The notes beneath the pieces were generated by a model. That model was not told where the DNA came from and did not search any database. It worked only from the letters and a program-made list of their open reading frames with translations. 64,000 bases of DNA. Source: Pelobium manganitolerans. Its GTDB lineage: Bacteria > Bacteroidota > Bacteroidia > Sphingobacteriales > Sphingobacteriaceae. Location: NCBI RefSeq assembly GCF_003609575.1, contig NZ_MBTA01000026.1, positions 62,001 to 126,000 of the forward strand. Direction: 5' to 3'. The position numbers were made by a program, and so were the translations under genes. This document shows, one piece after another, positions 51,824 to 59,534 of this stretch (position 1 is its first letter; the number at the start of each line of letters is the position of its first letter).

Positions 51824-52240
51824 CTAGCTTTTTCGGTTGAGAAAATAATCAACTGAATATTTGCCGCTCCCTGCAACTAACAATACCACATATACCAGCA
51901 GATAATGTAAGCCGGCTTCCATTTTAGTAAATGGATCAGCCGCATGGACAAAAAATACGGCTACCAACATCGTAATTATCAGTGGGATAGTTGCTAATCT
52001 GCTGGCAAAACCAACCAAAATTAATATCGAACATATCACTTCGGCAAAAATGGCAAGCACTAATGAAAATTCGGCGCTCATGCCCATTATCGGTATAAAC
52101 TGTACCGGTGCATCTGCAAGCAACATATTTAATTTGGGGATGCCGTGCGTAAGCATTAATGTTGCTATCCCAACCCTTGCTATCAATAGCGCTACTCCAA
52201 TGGTATTGGATGTGTTGTCCACACTAAATAACTTCTTCAT
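51824..52240 (-). CDS. DoxX family membrane protein
   Basis: A 138-residue protein with four membrane helices in the DoxX/DoxD layout: LLIARVGIATLMLTHGIPKL in the first, VLAIFAEVICSILILVGFASRLATIPLI and ADPFTKMEAGLHYLLVYVVLLVAGSGKYSVD later. DoxX proteins are quinone-linked or detoxification-associated membrane proteins, often found with redox enzymes; their exact reaction here is unknown. It sits 22 bp after yceI and is part of the operon behind the Crp/Fnr regulator. Confidence 0.85.
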   Translation of the reverse strand: MKKLFSVDNTSNTIGVALLIARVGIATLMLTHGIPKLNMLLADAPVQFIPIMGMSAEFSLVLAIFAEVICSILILVGFASRLATIPLIITMLVAVFFVHAADPFTKMEAGLHYLLVYVVLLVAGSGKYSVDYFLNRKS

Positions 52241-52262
52241 TTATCGTTGGTGTATTTCTAAA

Positions 52263-52838
52263 TTATTTTTGGATAAATTCCCCGTCTGCTTTTATCTGCA
52301 CTTCATCGCTAATCATTGGAGCCGGGAATCCTGCACCTAAATTAAAGTCGGAACGTTTAATTACGCCTTCAAGCTGAAAGCCCGCAGTGCTAGCTTTTGT
52401 CATCTGGTTTACCACGGTTCCTCTGTATTTTAAATCCATAGTAACAGATTTGGTGATGCCATGCAGGGTAAGGTCTCCTGTAAGTTTGTATTTGTTTGTG
52501 CCGTCTTTTTTTAACGATGTGCTTTTGAACGTTAACTCGGGATATTTCTCTACATCAAAAAAGTCTGCGCTTTTAAGGTGGTTGTTTCTTGCTTCAACAC
52601 GGGTGTCAATGGAAGCTGCTTTAGCGGTTAGTTCGAACTTGGCATCACTAAAATCGGGTTTCGATGATGTTATTTTCACATCAAAATCATTGAAAGTTCC
52701 AGAAACATCAGAAATACCTAAATGTGTAACCGTAAACCCAAGTTGAGAGTGTGGATCGTCGTTTTCCCAAGTTGAAACAAATTTTGTAAAACCGGTTAAT
52801 GCAATAAATGCGATGATAATTAAAGCTGTCTTTTTCAT
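52263..52838 (-). CDS. YceI family periplasmic protein
   Basis: I start at the ATG at 52838 (MKKTALIIIAFIALTGFTKF), which gives a signal peptide; the longer frame has a poor N-terminus. The mature lipocalin-like barrel has the YceI pattern: WENDDPHSQLGFTVTHLGISDVSGTFNDFDV, KSADFFDVEKYPELTFKSTS and LTGDLTLHGITKSVTMDLKY. YceI proteins bind polyisoprenoid or quinone-like lipids in the periplasm (family knowledge). It is preceded by the NADP-oxidoreductase gene by 26 bp and followed by doxX by 22 bp. Confidence 0.88.
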   Translation of the reverse strand: MKKTALIIIAFIALTGFTKFVSTWENDDPHSQLGFTVTHLGISDVSGTFNDFDVKITSSKPDFSDAKFELTAKAASIDTRVEARNNHLKSADFFDVEKYPELTFKSTSLKKDGTNKYKLTGDLTLHGITKSVTMDLKYRGTVVNQMTKASTAGFQLEGVIKRSDFNLGAGFPAPMISDEVQIKADGEFIQK

Positions 52839-52864
52839 TTTGTTGTTATTTATATAGTTAAAAA

Positions 52865-53521
52865 TTAGTGGTGTAATATTTTCCAGCCGGCCAACCAATT
52901 GTAGTTGTATTTTATGCCGAGTTGGATAAGTAAAAGTTGCATGTTTTCCAGTGTTCTGCTAACAGATAAATCGCCCGCTACAATCGGGTTGAAACCTGCT
53001 GTGCTTACAATCTCCGAAACAGTTTCCAAGGCTTCCTCATCATTACCGGCAATAAAAGCATCCGCTTGTTTACCGTCAATAACTGGTGTTGAAAAATCTG
53101 CCGCAAAAGTGGTGTTAAATGCTTTTATCACTTTTGAATTTGGCAACAGTTTTTGCAGCTCTTCGGCCGCGCTTGTGTTTGCTGCGGTTACTAACCCATC
53201 GTAAGTTTTGTTTAGCGGATTGGCGATGCTAATTACAATTTTTTGATTCGCAACTTCTTTGATTTTGGATGCTATTTCTTTTTCTGCTTCAAACGGAACA
53301 GCTAAAATAATAATATCAGCTTCCCAACATGCTTCTGTAGAACAAGCCATTGCCTCCGCATCAGCAGTATTATCGTTGGCTTTTATTTCATCAATCAATG
53401 CATCAAGCGAAGCTTGGTTGTTCCCTTTTAAAAGCAATCGATAATTTCCTTTTGAAATTGATTTTGCTATAGCGGATCCCATGTTGCCAGAAGCCCCTAT
53501 AATTGCTATGGTTTGTTTCAT
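52865..53521 (-). CDS. NADPH-dependent F420-reductase-like / NADP oxidoreductase
   Basis: I start at the ATG at 53521 (MKQTIAIIGASGNMGSAIAKS), which puts the Rossmann GxxGxxG at the N-terminus; the ATG at 53569 adds a poor extension. The sequence IGASGNMGSAIA, IILAVPFEAEKEIASKI and SKVIKAFNTTFAADFSTP fits the F420-dependent NADP oxidoreductase family and related ketopantoate-like folds. Bacteroidota do not usually make F420, so the natural cofactor partner is unclear. It is the first gene of the redox operon, behind the FNR-type box and a TACCTTTG element. Confidence 0.8.
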   Translation of the reverse strand: MKQTIAIIGASGNMGSAIAKSISKGNYRLLLKGNNQASLDALIDEIKANDNTADAEAMACSTEACWEADIIILAVPFEAEKEIASKIKEVANQKIVISIANPLNKTYDGLVTAANTSAAEELQKLLPNSKVIKAFNTTFAADFSTPVIDGKQADAFIAGNDEEALETVSEIVSTAGFNPIVAGDLSVSRTLENMQLLLIQLGIKYNYNWLAGWKILHH

Positions 53522-53547
53522 TTTATATCGCTTATGAATTAATAAAA

Positions 53548-53555
53548 CAAAGGTA
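53548..53555 (-). promoter_or_regulatory. -7 element of the redox operon, without -33 box
   Basis: The minus strand reads TACCTTTG, matching TAnnTTTG, 26 bp upstream of the oxidoreductase ATG. At 19 nt upstream there is no TTTG (the bases are GGAA), which suits an activator-dependent promoter. The FNR-type box is about 60 to 65 bp further from the presumed transcription start. Confidence 0.5.
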
Positions 53556-53601
53556 CGGCGAGTGTACACACTGTTCCATTGCTTTTAGACAAGAAATAAC
53601 G

Positions 53602-53615
53602 TTGATTAAAATCAA
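53602..53615. promoter_or_regulatory. FNR/CRP-type operator TTGAT-N4-ATCAA
   Basis: TTGATTAAAATCAA is an exact match to the TTGATNNNNATCAA consensus of FNR-family activators. It lies between the Crp/Fnr gene and the redox operon, 81 bp upstream of the first ATG and upstream of the TACCTTTG element. The adjacent regulator has the helix motif ETLSR that in FNR recognises this half-site. Confidence 0.65.
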
Positions 53616-53633
53616 TAGAAAACCTTAGCGGAC

Positions 53634-54215
53634 CTATTTTTGTGCGATTTTTTGACGCACCCGGCTCAGCGTTTCGGGTTTAAGCCCCAGATAGGATGCA
53701 ATCATGTGTTGGGGCACTCTCTGTACAATATCCGGATAAAGGGCGATAAAGTCGGTATATTGTTCTTTTAGCGGAGTGCTAATTATAGATGTGAGTCTTT
53801 TTTGCATGGCCAGATAAGCGCCGGTAATATTTAGTCGGGTAAAAGTTTGGTAAGCGGGCATCTCTAGCAATAATTCTTCGTGCGCCGATTTGCTGATTAA
53901 AAGTACCTCCGAATCTTCAATAGCGTCGATATTGTAAGTGGCCGATTCGCCCGTAAGAAAACTATATAAATCGGAGATTATCCAACCCTCCAAACCAAAC
54001 TGGATGATGTGTTCGTTTCCTTTCTCATCAACAGAATATGCTTTTAATGCCCCTTTTTCGATAAACGCGATAGCTTTGCAAACGTCGCCCTCTTGCAACA
54101 GATATTGTTTTTTACGCAATTTCTTTGGCGTTAAGTAGCGTTTTAATTGCGTTTCTTCCTCTGCACTAAGCGGAACTTTTTGGCGGAAACTTTTGAAAAA
54201 TAGTTCGTACATCAA
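53634..54215 (-). CDS. Crp/Fnr family transcriptional regulator
   Basis: The cyclic-nucleotide-binding-like sensor domain is at about 15-115 (LQEGDVCKAIAFIEKGALKAYSVDEKGNEHIIQFG), followed by a dimerisation helix and a HTH at 165-190 whose recognition helix reads KPETLSRVRQ. The E-x2-S-R pattern is that of FNR for TTGAT half-sites. Only one Cys is present, so it cannot hold the FNR Fe-S cluster; the Arg/Ser of a cAMP pocket are not evident. It lies 112 bp in front of the redox operon on the same strand and probably controls it. The ligand is unknown. Confidence 0.85.
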   Translation of the reverse strand: MMYELFFKSFRQKVPLSAEEETQLKRYLTPKKLRKKQYLLQEGDVCKAIAFIEKGALKAYSVDEKGNEHIIQFGLEGWIISDLYSFLTGESATYNIDAIEDSEVLLISKSAHEELLLEMPAYQTFTRLNITGAYLAMQKRLTSIISTPLKEQYTDFIALYPDIVQRVPQHMIASYLGLKPETLSRVRQKIAQK

Positions 54216-54236
54216 TCAGTGTTATTAGTAAATATG

Positions 54237-54249
54237 CGAAACAATTTCG
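54237..54249. promoter_or_regulatory. Small palindrome upstream of the Crp/Fnr gene
   Basis: CGAAACAATTTCG is a 5-bp dyad (CGAAA/TTTCG) 22 bp upstream of the regulator's start, near a TAACTTTA sequence that is one base from a -7 box. It may be an autoregulatory site, but the evidence is weak. Confidence 0.25.
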
Positions 54250-54296
54250 TAAAGTTATGTTTAAACATCTAATTAAGTTGTTTATTTACGAAGGTT

Positions 54297-54494
54297 GAGC
54301 AAGGAACAAGGAGTAAAAGTAAAGATGTGAGACGTGAGACAGAAGGGCAAGGAGTAAAGAATAAGGAGTAAGGAAGAAAGATATGAGATGTGAGACAGAA
54401 GAATAAAGAGCAAAGAGTAGGAGGAAAGACAGTTTCATCAGTAATGAACTCCCATTACTAATGAACTAAATGAACTCCTAATCTACCAATGAAC
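54297..54494. repeat. Word-repeat element I (longest)
   Basis: A purine arm of about 130 bp holds GGAGTAAAAGTAAAGATG, GATGTGAGACG, a 21-nt stretch at 54351-54371 that is the exact inverse of element H, and GAATAAAGAGCAAAGA, the inverse of element E. A second arm (54440-54491) holds ACTAATGAACTAAATGAACT and CTCCTAATCTACC, as in D and E. It lies between the Crp/Fnr gene and tRNA-Leu, a gap of 385 bp that holds no gene. Confidence 0.8.
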
Positions 54495-54523
54495 TCTTTT
54501 AGTTGGAAAAAAATTAAAAAGCA

Positions 54524-54554
54524 TTTGCAAAACAAAAGTGAAAGTCTATCTTTG
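54524..54554 (+). promoter_or_regulatory. Housekeeping promoter of tRNA-Leu
   Basis: TTTG (54524-54527), 19 nt, then TATCTTTG (54547-54554): an exact Bacteroidota -33/-7 pair, 46 bp upstream of the tRNA 5' end. Confidence 0.85.
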
Positions 54555-54600
54555 CAGTCCAAAATAATCACAGATGGTTTTGGGAACATAAATTCCTAAT

Positions 54601-54682
54601 GCGGAAGTGGCGTAATTGGTAGCCGCACCAGACTTAGGATCTGGCGCTTCACGGCGTGGGGGTTCGAGTCCCTTCTTCCGCA
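54601..54682 (+). tRNA. tRNA-Leu (UAG)
   Basis: The acceptor stem is GCGGAAG with CTTCCGC (discriminator A), the anticodon loop CTTAGGA gives UAG, a variable arm follows the anticodon stem and the T arm has GGTTCGAGTCC. The length is 82 nt and CCA is not encoded. A promoter precedes it and a terminator follows. Confidence 0.95.
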
Positions 54683-54684
54683 CA

Positions 54685-54719
54685 AAAATTCTCCCTCCCA
54701 CAAAATGGGAGGGATTTTT
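54685..54719 (+). terminator. Terminator of tRNA-Leu
   Basis: CCCTCCCA and TGGGAGGG pair (54693-54700 with 54706-54713) around a CAAAA loop, followed by a run of T. Confidence 0.85.
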
Positions 54720-54755
54720 GTATAAAGACATAGCTATTAAAAAAATAAATTCAGC

Positions 54756-56102
54756 ATGAATATCACACAGGAAAAGATCAATGATCTTAATGCAAGTTTA
54801 ACCGTGAAAATTTCTCCTGATGACTACCGCGAAAAAGTGGAAAAGGCCATCAAAGAGCAAGCTAAAAAAATGAAACTTCCTGGATTCCGTCCGGGAATGG
54901 TGCCTCCGGCGCACGTGAAAAAGATGTACGGCAAAAGCATTTTGGTAGATGAGATCAACAACCTGTTGTCAGAATCTGTAAACAACTACATCCAGCAAAA
55001 CGAAATCGAAATTTTAGGTCAGCCTTTACCAAAAGAGTCCGACGATCAGTTTAACTGGGATTTTAACGATGAGTTTGTTTTCAATTACGAGTTGGGCTTG
55101 GCGCCAGAAGTAAACGTTACTTTTTCTGATAAAGACAAGCTTACGCAATATGTAATTAAGGTTGATCCAGAAACTTTAGCGGCACGTACCAAAAACATTA
55201 GAAGAAGCTACGGCAAAATGACCAACCCAGAAGTTGTTGCAGATGGCGATGTGATTTTTGGCCGCTTTGAGCAATTAAACGCAGACGGTTCTATTTTTGA
55301 AGGTGGCATAGACGTTACTACTTCTTTAAGAACAGATGCAGTTAAAGATGCTTCTGCCTTGAAAGCTTTAATAGGTTTGAAAAAAGATGACGTGGTTGAA
55401 AACTTTGACTTGGTTAAAGCCGTTGACGATGATAAACAAATTGTACGCATTTTAAAGTTGGATGAAGAAAATCCGATCATCCCAGAATCTAAATTTAAAT
55501 TAACGGTAAAAAACATCAACCGTTTAGAGGAGGCAGATTTAAACCAAGAGTTTTTTGACAAAGTATTTGGCGAAGGCGTTGTAAAAACCGAAGAAGAATT
55601 TACAGCAAAAATTACCGAAGAGCTGGAAGCTATGATGGTACAGGATGCGGAGAAAAAACTAGCCTCTGATTTGTACAAACATGGTTCTGAGAAAGCAACT
55701 ATGGACTTGCCAGATGAGTTTTTGAAACGCTGGTTGAAGGTTGCGAACAAAGATTTAAGCGACGAAGAACTAGACAAAGGCTATGAAGATTTTGCTAAAA
55801 ACTTAAGATGGACTTTGGTTGAAAACAAAATTGTGAAGGACCAAAAGCTAGAAATTAAATACGAAGACGTATTTGAAGCTGCAAAAGCAAGGTTAGATGC
55901 ACAGTTTAGAATGTACAGTCCGCAAGCTTTGTCTGAAGAGCAATTGGGTCAGTACACCGCCCAGTTCTTAAAAGAACAAGAAAATGCAAACCGTATTTTT
56001 GATGAAGTAAAATCGCAAAAAGTATTTGAATACTTAAAATCTGTGGTGACTTTAGATAAAAAAGAAATTCCTTTTAACGAGTTTGAGAAACTGGATAAAT
56101 AA
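54756..56102 (+). CDS. tig: Trigger factor
   Basis: The 448 residues have the ribosome-binding domain at the N-terminus, with a GFRPGMVPPAHVKKMYG loop (about 44-60, the family's GFRxGxxP signature) and a long C-terminal chaperone domain. The middle PPIase domain is strongly diverged, as in other Bacteroidota. It binds nascent chains at the ribosome exit. It lies upstream of clpP and clpX, the usual order, but a 550-bp gap separates it from clpP. A hairpin terminator follows. Confidence 0.93.
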   Translation: MNITQEKINDLNASLTVKISPDDYREKVEKAIKEQAKKMKLPGFRPGMVPPAHVKKMYGKSILVDEINNLLSESVNNYIQQNEIEILGQPLPKESDDQFNWDFNDEFVFNYELGLAPEVNVTFSDKDKLTQYVIKVDPETLAARTKNIRRSYGKMTNPEVVADGDVIFGRFEQLNADGSIFEGGIDVTTSLRTDAVKDASALKALIGLKKDDVVENFDLVKAVDDDKQIVRILKLDEENPIIPESKFKLTVKNINRLEEADLNQEFFDKVFGEGVVKTEEEFTAKITEELEAMMVQDAEKKLASDLYKHGSEKATMDLPDEFLKRWLKVANKDLSDEELDKGYEDFAKNLRWTLVENKIVKDQKLEIKYEDVFEAAKARLDAQFRMYSPQALSEEQLGQYTAQFLKEQENANRIFDEVKSQKVFEYLKSVVTLDKKEIPFNEFEKLDK

Positions 56103-56124
56103 GTAAAGCTTATATTACCGTTAT

Positions 56125-56157
56125 AAAAAAAGCAACTGTTTTGGCAGTTGCTTTTTT
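56125..56157 (+). terminator. Terminator of tig
   Basis: AAAAAAGCAACTG (56125-56137) and CAGTTGCTTTTTT (56145-56157) form a 13-bp perfect stem with a T-run, 22 bp after the stop. Confidence 0.92.
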
Positions 56158-56160
56158 GTT

Positions 56161-56600
56161 TGTTAAGCAGTCCATATTTGGCGGTTGAACATAGAAGATT
56201 TTCCCTATAGATTTTCCCTATCGTCATGCCGTTCGCACGGCTTCGGTTTGCGCTCAAAGATTTCCCGCAGGCGCAACAAAAAAATGAGGACAGCCTTAAA
56301 TTATTCAAAGTTTTATGTGCTTTTTAAAGGCTTTCATGGCTCGTTTCACTCGGTTTGGTCCTTTGGGCTAAGCCAAAGGATTAGCCCTAGTGGCGATGAA
56401 CGAAAATTCTTTAAATGACTTGAAAGATCGCTCTAGCAAAAAGGAAAACAAAGAAATTTCGAGATTGCTTCAACCCCATTACGATCTTAACCCTCCCGCT
56501 TCGCAAAGACTGCAAAAAAGGAGGTTGCGCTATAAAACCGATACCCTAACAACCAAATCATTACCTAAAAAAAACATTCCCCTAACAATTCCGTTAAATA
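56161..56600. other. Long gap between tig and clpP with repeat-like, non-coding sequence
   Basis: The 550-bp gap after tig has no supported gene. It holds GCCGTTCGCACGGC (hairpin, near 56227), TCCTTTGGGCTAAGCCAAAGGA (56359-56380, hairpin) and codon-like stretches in shifting frames, which suggests a degenerate copy of a dispersed element rather than a gene. Short open frames here, such as 56185-56418, have no start context or typical composition. Confidence 0.4.
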
Positions 56601-56630
56601 AGAACGTTAAAATTTTAATACATTAGCGAC

Positions 56631-56638
56631 TAAATTTG
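56631..56638 (+). promoter_or_regulatory. Possible -7 element of clpP
   Basis: TAAATTTG matches TAnnTTTG and ends 15 bp before the clpP ATG at 56654, so the leader would be only a few bases. The -33 position has TTAA rather than TTTG. The in-frame TTG at 56636 falls in this box, which argues against its use as a start. Confidence 0.4.
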
Positions 56639-56653
56639 CAAACAACGCTGAAT

Positions 56654-57355
56654 ATGAATATCGACAAAAACGAGTTTAGAAAGTATGCCGTAAAGCACCA
56701 CAGAATAGGTGGTTTACATGTAGATAAATATATCAACCAAACCGAAGGCATTTTGAAGCCTACCGGGATGACGCCTTACATCATCGAAGAACGCCAGCTA
56801 AACGTGGCGCAAATGGATGTTTTCTCGCGCCTGATGATGGACCGTATCATCTTCTTAGGCGATGCCATTTATGATCAAAACGCAAATATCATCCAAGCGC
56901 AGCTATTGTTTTTACAGTCTGCCGATGCGCACCGTGATATCCAAATTTATATCAACTCGCCGGGTGGCTCGGTATATGCCGGTTTGGGTATTTACGATAC
57001 CATGCAGTACATTTCGCCAGATGTGGCTACCATTTGCACAGGCATGGCGGCGTCTATGGGCGCGGTAATTATGTGCGCCGGCACCAAAGGCAAAAGAGCG
57101 GCCTTGCCACACGCACGTATCATGATTCACCAGCCTTCCGGCGGTGCGCAAGGGGTAGCTTCTGATATGGAAATTAACCTCCGCGAGATGTTGAAACTTA
57201 AAAAAGAGTTGTACGATATCATCTCCAAACACTCGGGACAAAGCTACGAGTGGGTAGAAAAAGCATCAGACCGCGATTACTGGATGCGTGCAGAAGAAGC
57301 CAAAGAATATGGCATGGTTGATGAGATTTTGGAACCGAACAAAGACAAAAAGTAA
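56654..57355 (+). CDS. clpP: ATP-dependent Clp protease proteolytic subunit
   Basis: From the ATG at 56654 the 233-residue protein has the serine-protease triad: S134 in [10 protein letters not shown]159 in [10 protein letters not shown] and D209 in SDRDYWM. The N-terminal part is longer than in E. coli, a Bacteroidota trait, and may be processed. It forms tetradecameric rings that degrade proteins fed by ClpX, whose gene follows after two bases (stop 57355, start 57358). Confidence 0.95.
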   Translation: MNIDKNEFRKYAVKHHRIGGLHVDKYINQTEGILKPTGMTPYIIEERQLNVAQMDVFSRLMMDRIIFLGDAIYDQNANIIQAQLLFLQSADAHRDIQIYINSPGGSVYAGLGIYDTMQYISPDVATICTGMAASMGAVIMCAGTKGKRAALPHARIMIHQPSGGAQGVASDMEINLREMLKLKKELYDIISKHSGQSYEWVEKASDRDYWMRAEEAKEYGMVDEILEPNKDKK

Positions 57356-57357
57356 AA

Positions 57358-58599
57358 ATGAGCAAAAGTCAGAAAGATATTAGATGTTCTTTTTGCGGGG
57401 CAGGGAAGCAGGATAGCTTGATGCTGATAGCAGGTTTGGATGCGCATATTTGCGATAAATGCGTGCAACAAGCCAATGAGATTTTAGGGGAGGAGTTAAA
57501 CCTGAAAAAAGGGAAGAACGTAAATTCTGTTTTGACCCTCTTGAAGCCTCTGGAAATTAAAAACCACCTCGATCAATATGTTATCGGGCAGGATGAGGCC
57601 AAGAAAGTGCTAGCGGTTGCGGTTTACAACCATTACAAGCGCTTAAACCAAAAAATCGCGAAAGACGAGATCGAGATTGAAAAATCAAACATCATGATGG
57701 TGGGCGAAACAGGTACGGGAAAAACATTGTTGGCCAAAACAATCGCCAAAATTTTAAATGTCCCTTTCTGTATTTGTGATGCCACGGTTTTAACCGAGGC
57801 AGGATACGTTGGCGAGGACGTAGAAAGTATTTTAACACGCTTATTACAGGCTGCGGATTATGATGTAAATGCTGCCGAGCGTGGCATTGTGTATATTGAT
57901 GAGGTGGATAAAGTGGCACGCAAAAGTGATAACCCGTCTATTACACGTGATGTTTCGGGCGAAGGTGTGCAACAGGCCTTATTGAAAATTTTGGAAGGTA
58001 CTATTGTAAACGTACCACCACAGGGCGGCCGCAAACATCCCGATCAGAAAATGATTCCTGTAAATACCAATAACATTCTATTTATTTGCGGAGGTGCGTT
58101 TGACGGTATCGAGAAGAAAATCGCTAACCGCCTACGGACACAAACGGTGGGTTATAAGGTAAAAACAGATGAGGTAGAGGTAGATTTAAAAAACCTGTAC
58201 AAATATATTACGCCTCTGGACCTGAAGTCTTTTGGGATGATCCCCGAGCTGATTGGCCGCGTGCCGGTAATTACGCATTTGAACCCGCTTGATCGCGATA
58301 CATTATTAAACATTTTGACCGAGCCTAAGAATTCGTTGATCAAACAGTACCAGAAATTGTTCGAGTACGAAGAAATCAACTTAGAATTTAGTAAAGAAGT
58401 GCTTGAATTTATTGTGGATAAGGCCATGGAATTCAAATTGGGCGCCCGTGGTTTACGTTCTATTTGCGAAGCAATTATGATTGATGCGATGTTCGAAATC
58501 CCATCGCAGAAGCAAAAGAGTAAAAAGATGGTCATTGACCTTGAATATGCCCGGGAGCAATTTGAGAAATCGGATCTTAAAAAACTAAAAGTAGCTTAA
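57358..58599 (+). CDS. clpX: ATP-dependent Clp protease ATP-binding subunit ClpX
   Basis: The N-terminal zinc finger has C10, C13, C32 and C35 (CSFC...CDKC). The AAA+ domain has Walker A in [14 protein letters not shown], Walker B in VYIDEVDK and the ClpP-binding IGL-like loop region, ending in the sensor-2 [13 protein letters not shown]. The 413-residue unfoldase feeds proteins to ClpP, encoded immediately upstream. Confidence 0.97.
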   Translation: MSKSQKDIRCSFCGAGKQDSLMLIAGLDAHICDKCVQQANEILGEELNLKKGKNVNSVLTLLKPLEIKNHLDQYVIGQDEAKKVLAVAVYNHYKRLNQKIAKDEIEIEKSNIMMVGETGTGKTLLAKTIAKILNVPFCICDATVLTEAGYVGEDVESILTRLLQAADYDVNAAERGIVYIDEVDKVARKSDNPSITRDVSGEGVQQALLKILEGTIVNVPPQGGRKHPDQKMIPVNTNNILFICGGAFDGIEKKIANRLRTQTVGYKVKTDEVEVDLKNLYKYITPLDLKSFGMIPELIGRVPVITHLNPLDRDTLLNILTEPKNSLIKQYQKLFEYEEINLEFSKEVLEFIVDKAMEFKLGARGLRSICEAIMIDAMFEIPSQKQKSKKMVIDLEYAREQFEKSDLKKLKVA

Positions 58600-58634
58600 A
58601 AAAAGCCTCCCGATAAAATGGGGGGCTTTTTTGT
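58599..58634 (+). terminator. Terminator of clpX
   Basis: AAGCCTCCC and GGGGGGCTT pair with one G-U around a short loop, followed by a T-run, directly after the clpX stop. Confidence 0.8.
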
Positions 58635-58648
58635 TTTATACGATAATT

Positions 58649-59503
58649 ATGAACGAAGAAAAAGACATTAAAAAAAATCCGGTGGCTACACCGGCAAAAG
58701 AAGTAGATAAGCCCATAAAAAAAGGCTTAAAATCTAAAGCAGACATTGTTGAAAACTGGTTGCCACGATACACTGGCAGAAAGCTGGAAGAATTTGGCGA
58801 ATATATTTTGCTCACTAATTTCTCTCGCTACGTACAGCTTTTTTCTGAATGGAATGATAATGCACCGATTTATGGCATTGATAAGCCTATGCAAAGCGTT
58901 ACGGCTAAAGGCATTACCATCATCAATTTTGGGATGGGCAGTCCGCTAGCGGCAACTGTGATGGATTTGTTAACGGCCATTGAAACAAAAGCAGTACTGT
59001 TTTTGGGGAAATGTGGCGGACTAAAAAAGAAAAACGGCATCGGCGATTTTATTCTGCCAATTGCGGCCATTAGGGGAGAAGGTACTTCTAACGATTATTT
59101 ACATCCTGAGGTCCCTGCCTTACCGGCCTTTGCGCTGCAAAAGGCAATTTCTACCACCATCCGCGAGCATTCTCGCGATTATTGGACAGGCACCGTGTAC
59201 ACTACTAACCGCAGGGTATGGGAACACGACAAGAGTTTTAAGAAATACCTGAAAGAATTGCGCGCTATGGCTATTGATATGGAAACCGCAACTATTTTTA
59301 CCACCGGCTTTGCCAATAAAATTCCGACCGGTGCTTTGTTACTAGTGTCCGATCAGCCTATGATCCCCGAGGGCGTAAAAACAGCAGAAGGTGACGCTTC
59401 CAAATCATCTGCTGACTTTGTAGAAAGCCACCTGCGTATAGGTATCGATTCTTTGATGCAGTTGATCAACAATGGCCAAACGGTAAAGCACCTTAAATTT
59501 TAG
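58649..59503 (+). CDS. amn: AMP nucleosidase
   Basis: I start at the ATG at 58649 (MNEEKDIKKNPVATPAKEV). The protein has a nucleoside-phosphorylase-like fold with FGMGSPLAATVMDLL, LFLGKCGGLKKKNGIGDFILP, MAIDMETATIF and LLLVSDQPMIPEGVKT. This matches the Bacteroidota AMP nucleosidase, which cuts AMP to adenine and ribose 5-phosphate, rather than MTA/SAH nucleosidase. At 284 residues it lacks the N-terminal domain of the E. coli Amn. It follows clpX but has its own terminator between them. Confidence 0.88.
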   Translation: MNEEKDIKKNPVATPAKEVDKPIKKGLKSKADIVENWLPRYTGRKLEEFGEYILLTNFSRYVQLFSEWNDNAPIYGIDKPMQSVTAKGITIINFGMGSPLAATVMDLLTAIETKAVLFLGKCGGLKKKNGIGDFILPIAAIRGEGTSNDYLHPEVPALPAFALQKAISTTIREHSRDYWTGTVYTTNRRVWEHDKSFKKYLKELRAMAIDMETATIFTTGFANKIPTGALLLVSDQPMIPEGVKTAEGDASKSSADFVESHLRIGIDSLMQLINNGQTVKHLKF

Positions 59504-59513
59504 CTAAGGTGCT
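59487..59513. terminator. Hairpin spanning the stop codon of the AMP nucleosidase gene
   Basis: AGCACCTTA (59487-59495) and TAAGGTGCT (59505-59513) form a perfect 9-bp stem whose loop contains the TAG stop. There is no clear T-run, so it may be a weak, shared terminator with the convergent gene. Confidence 0.5.
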
Positions 59514-59534
59514 GTAAATCAAAACTCAACCTGC

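Noticed and set aside
53563-53570. GTGTACAC palindrome upstream of the redox operon as a second operator
   Set aside because: An 8-bp palindrome is expected by chance at this scale and has no known partner.
55208-55777. 189-residue open frame on the minus strand opposite tig
   Set aside because: It is a shadow of the trigger factor codon pattern, being Ser/Phe-rich with no domain.
56185-56626. Two overlapping short frames between tig and clpP as genes
   Set aside because: Composition and starts are poor, the frames overlap in a repeat-like region, and the residues look like a translated degenerate element.
57270-57285. ClpP lacking its catalytic Asp
   Set aside because: At first the residue near VEKASDRD seemed to be Ala, but aligned with E. 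coli ClpP the catalytic Asp is the second one (D209), which is present.
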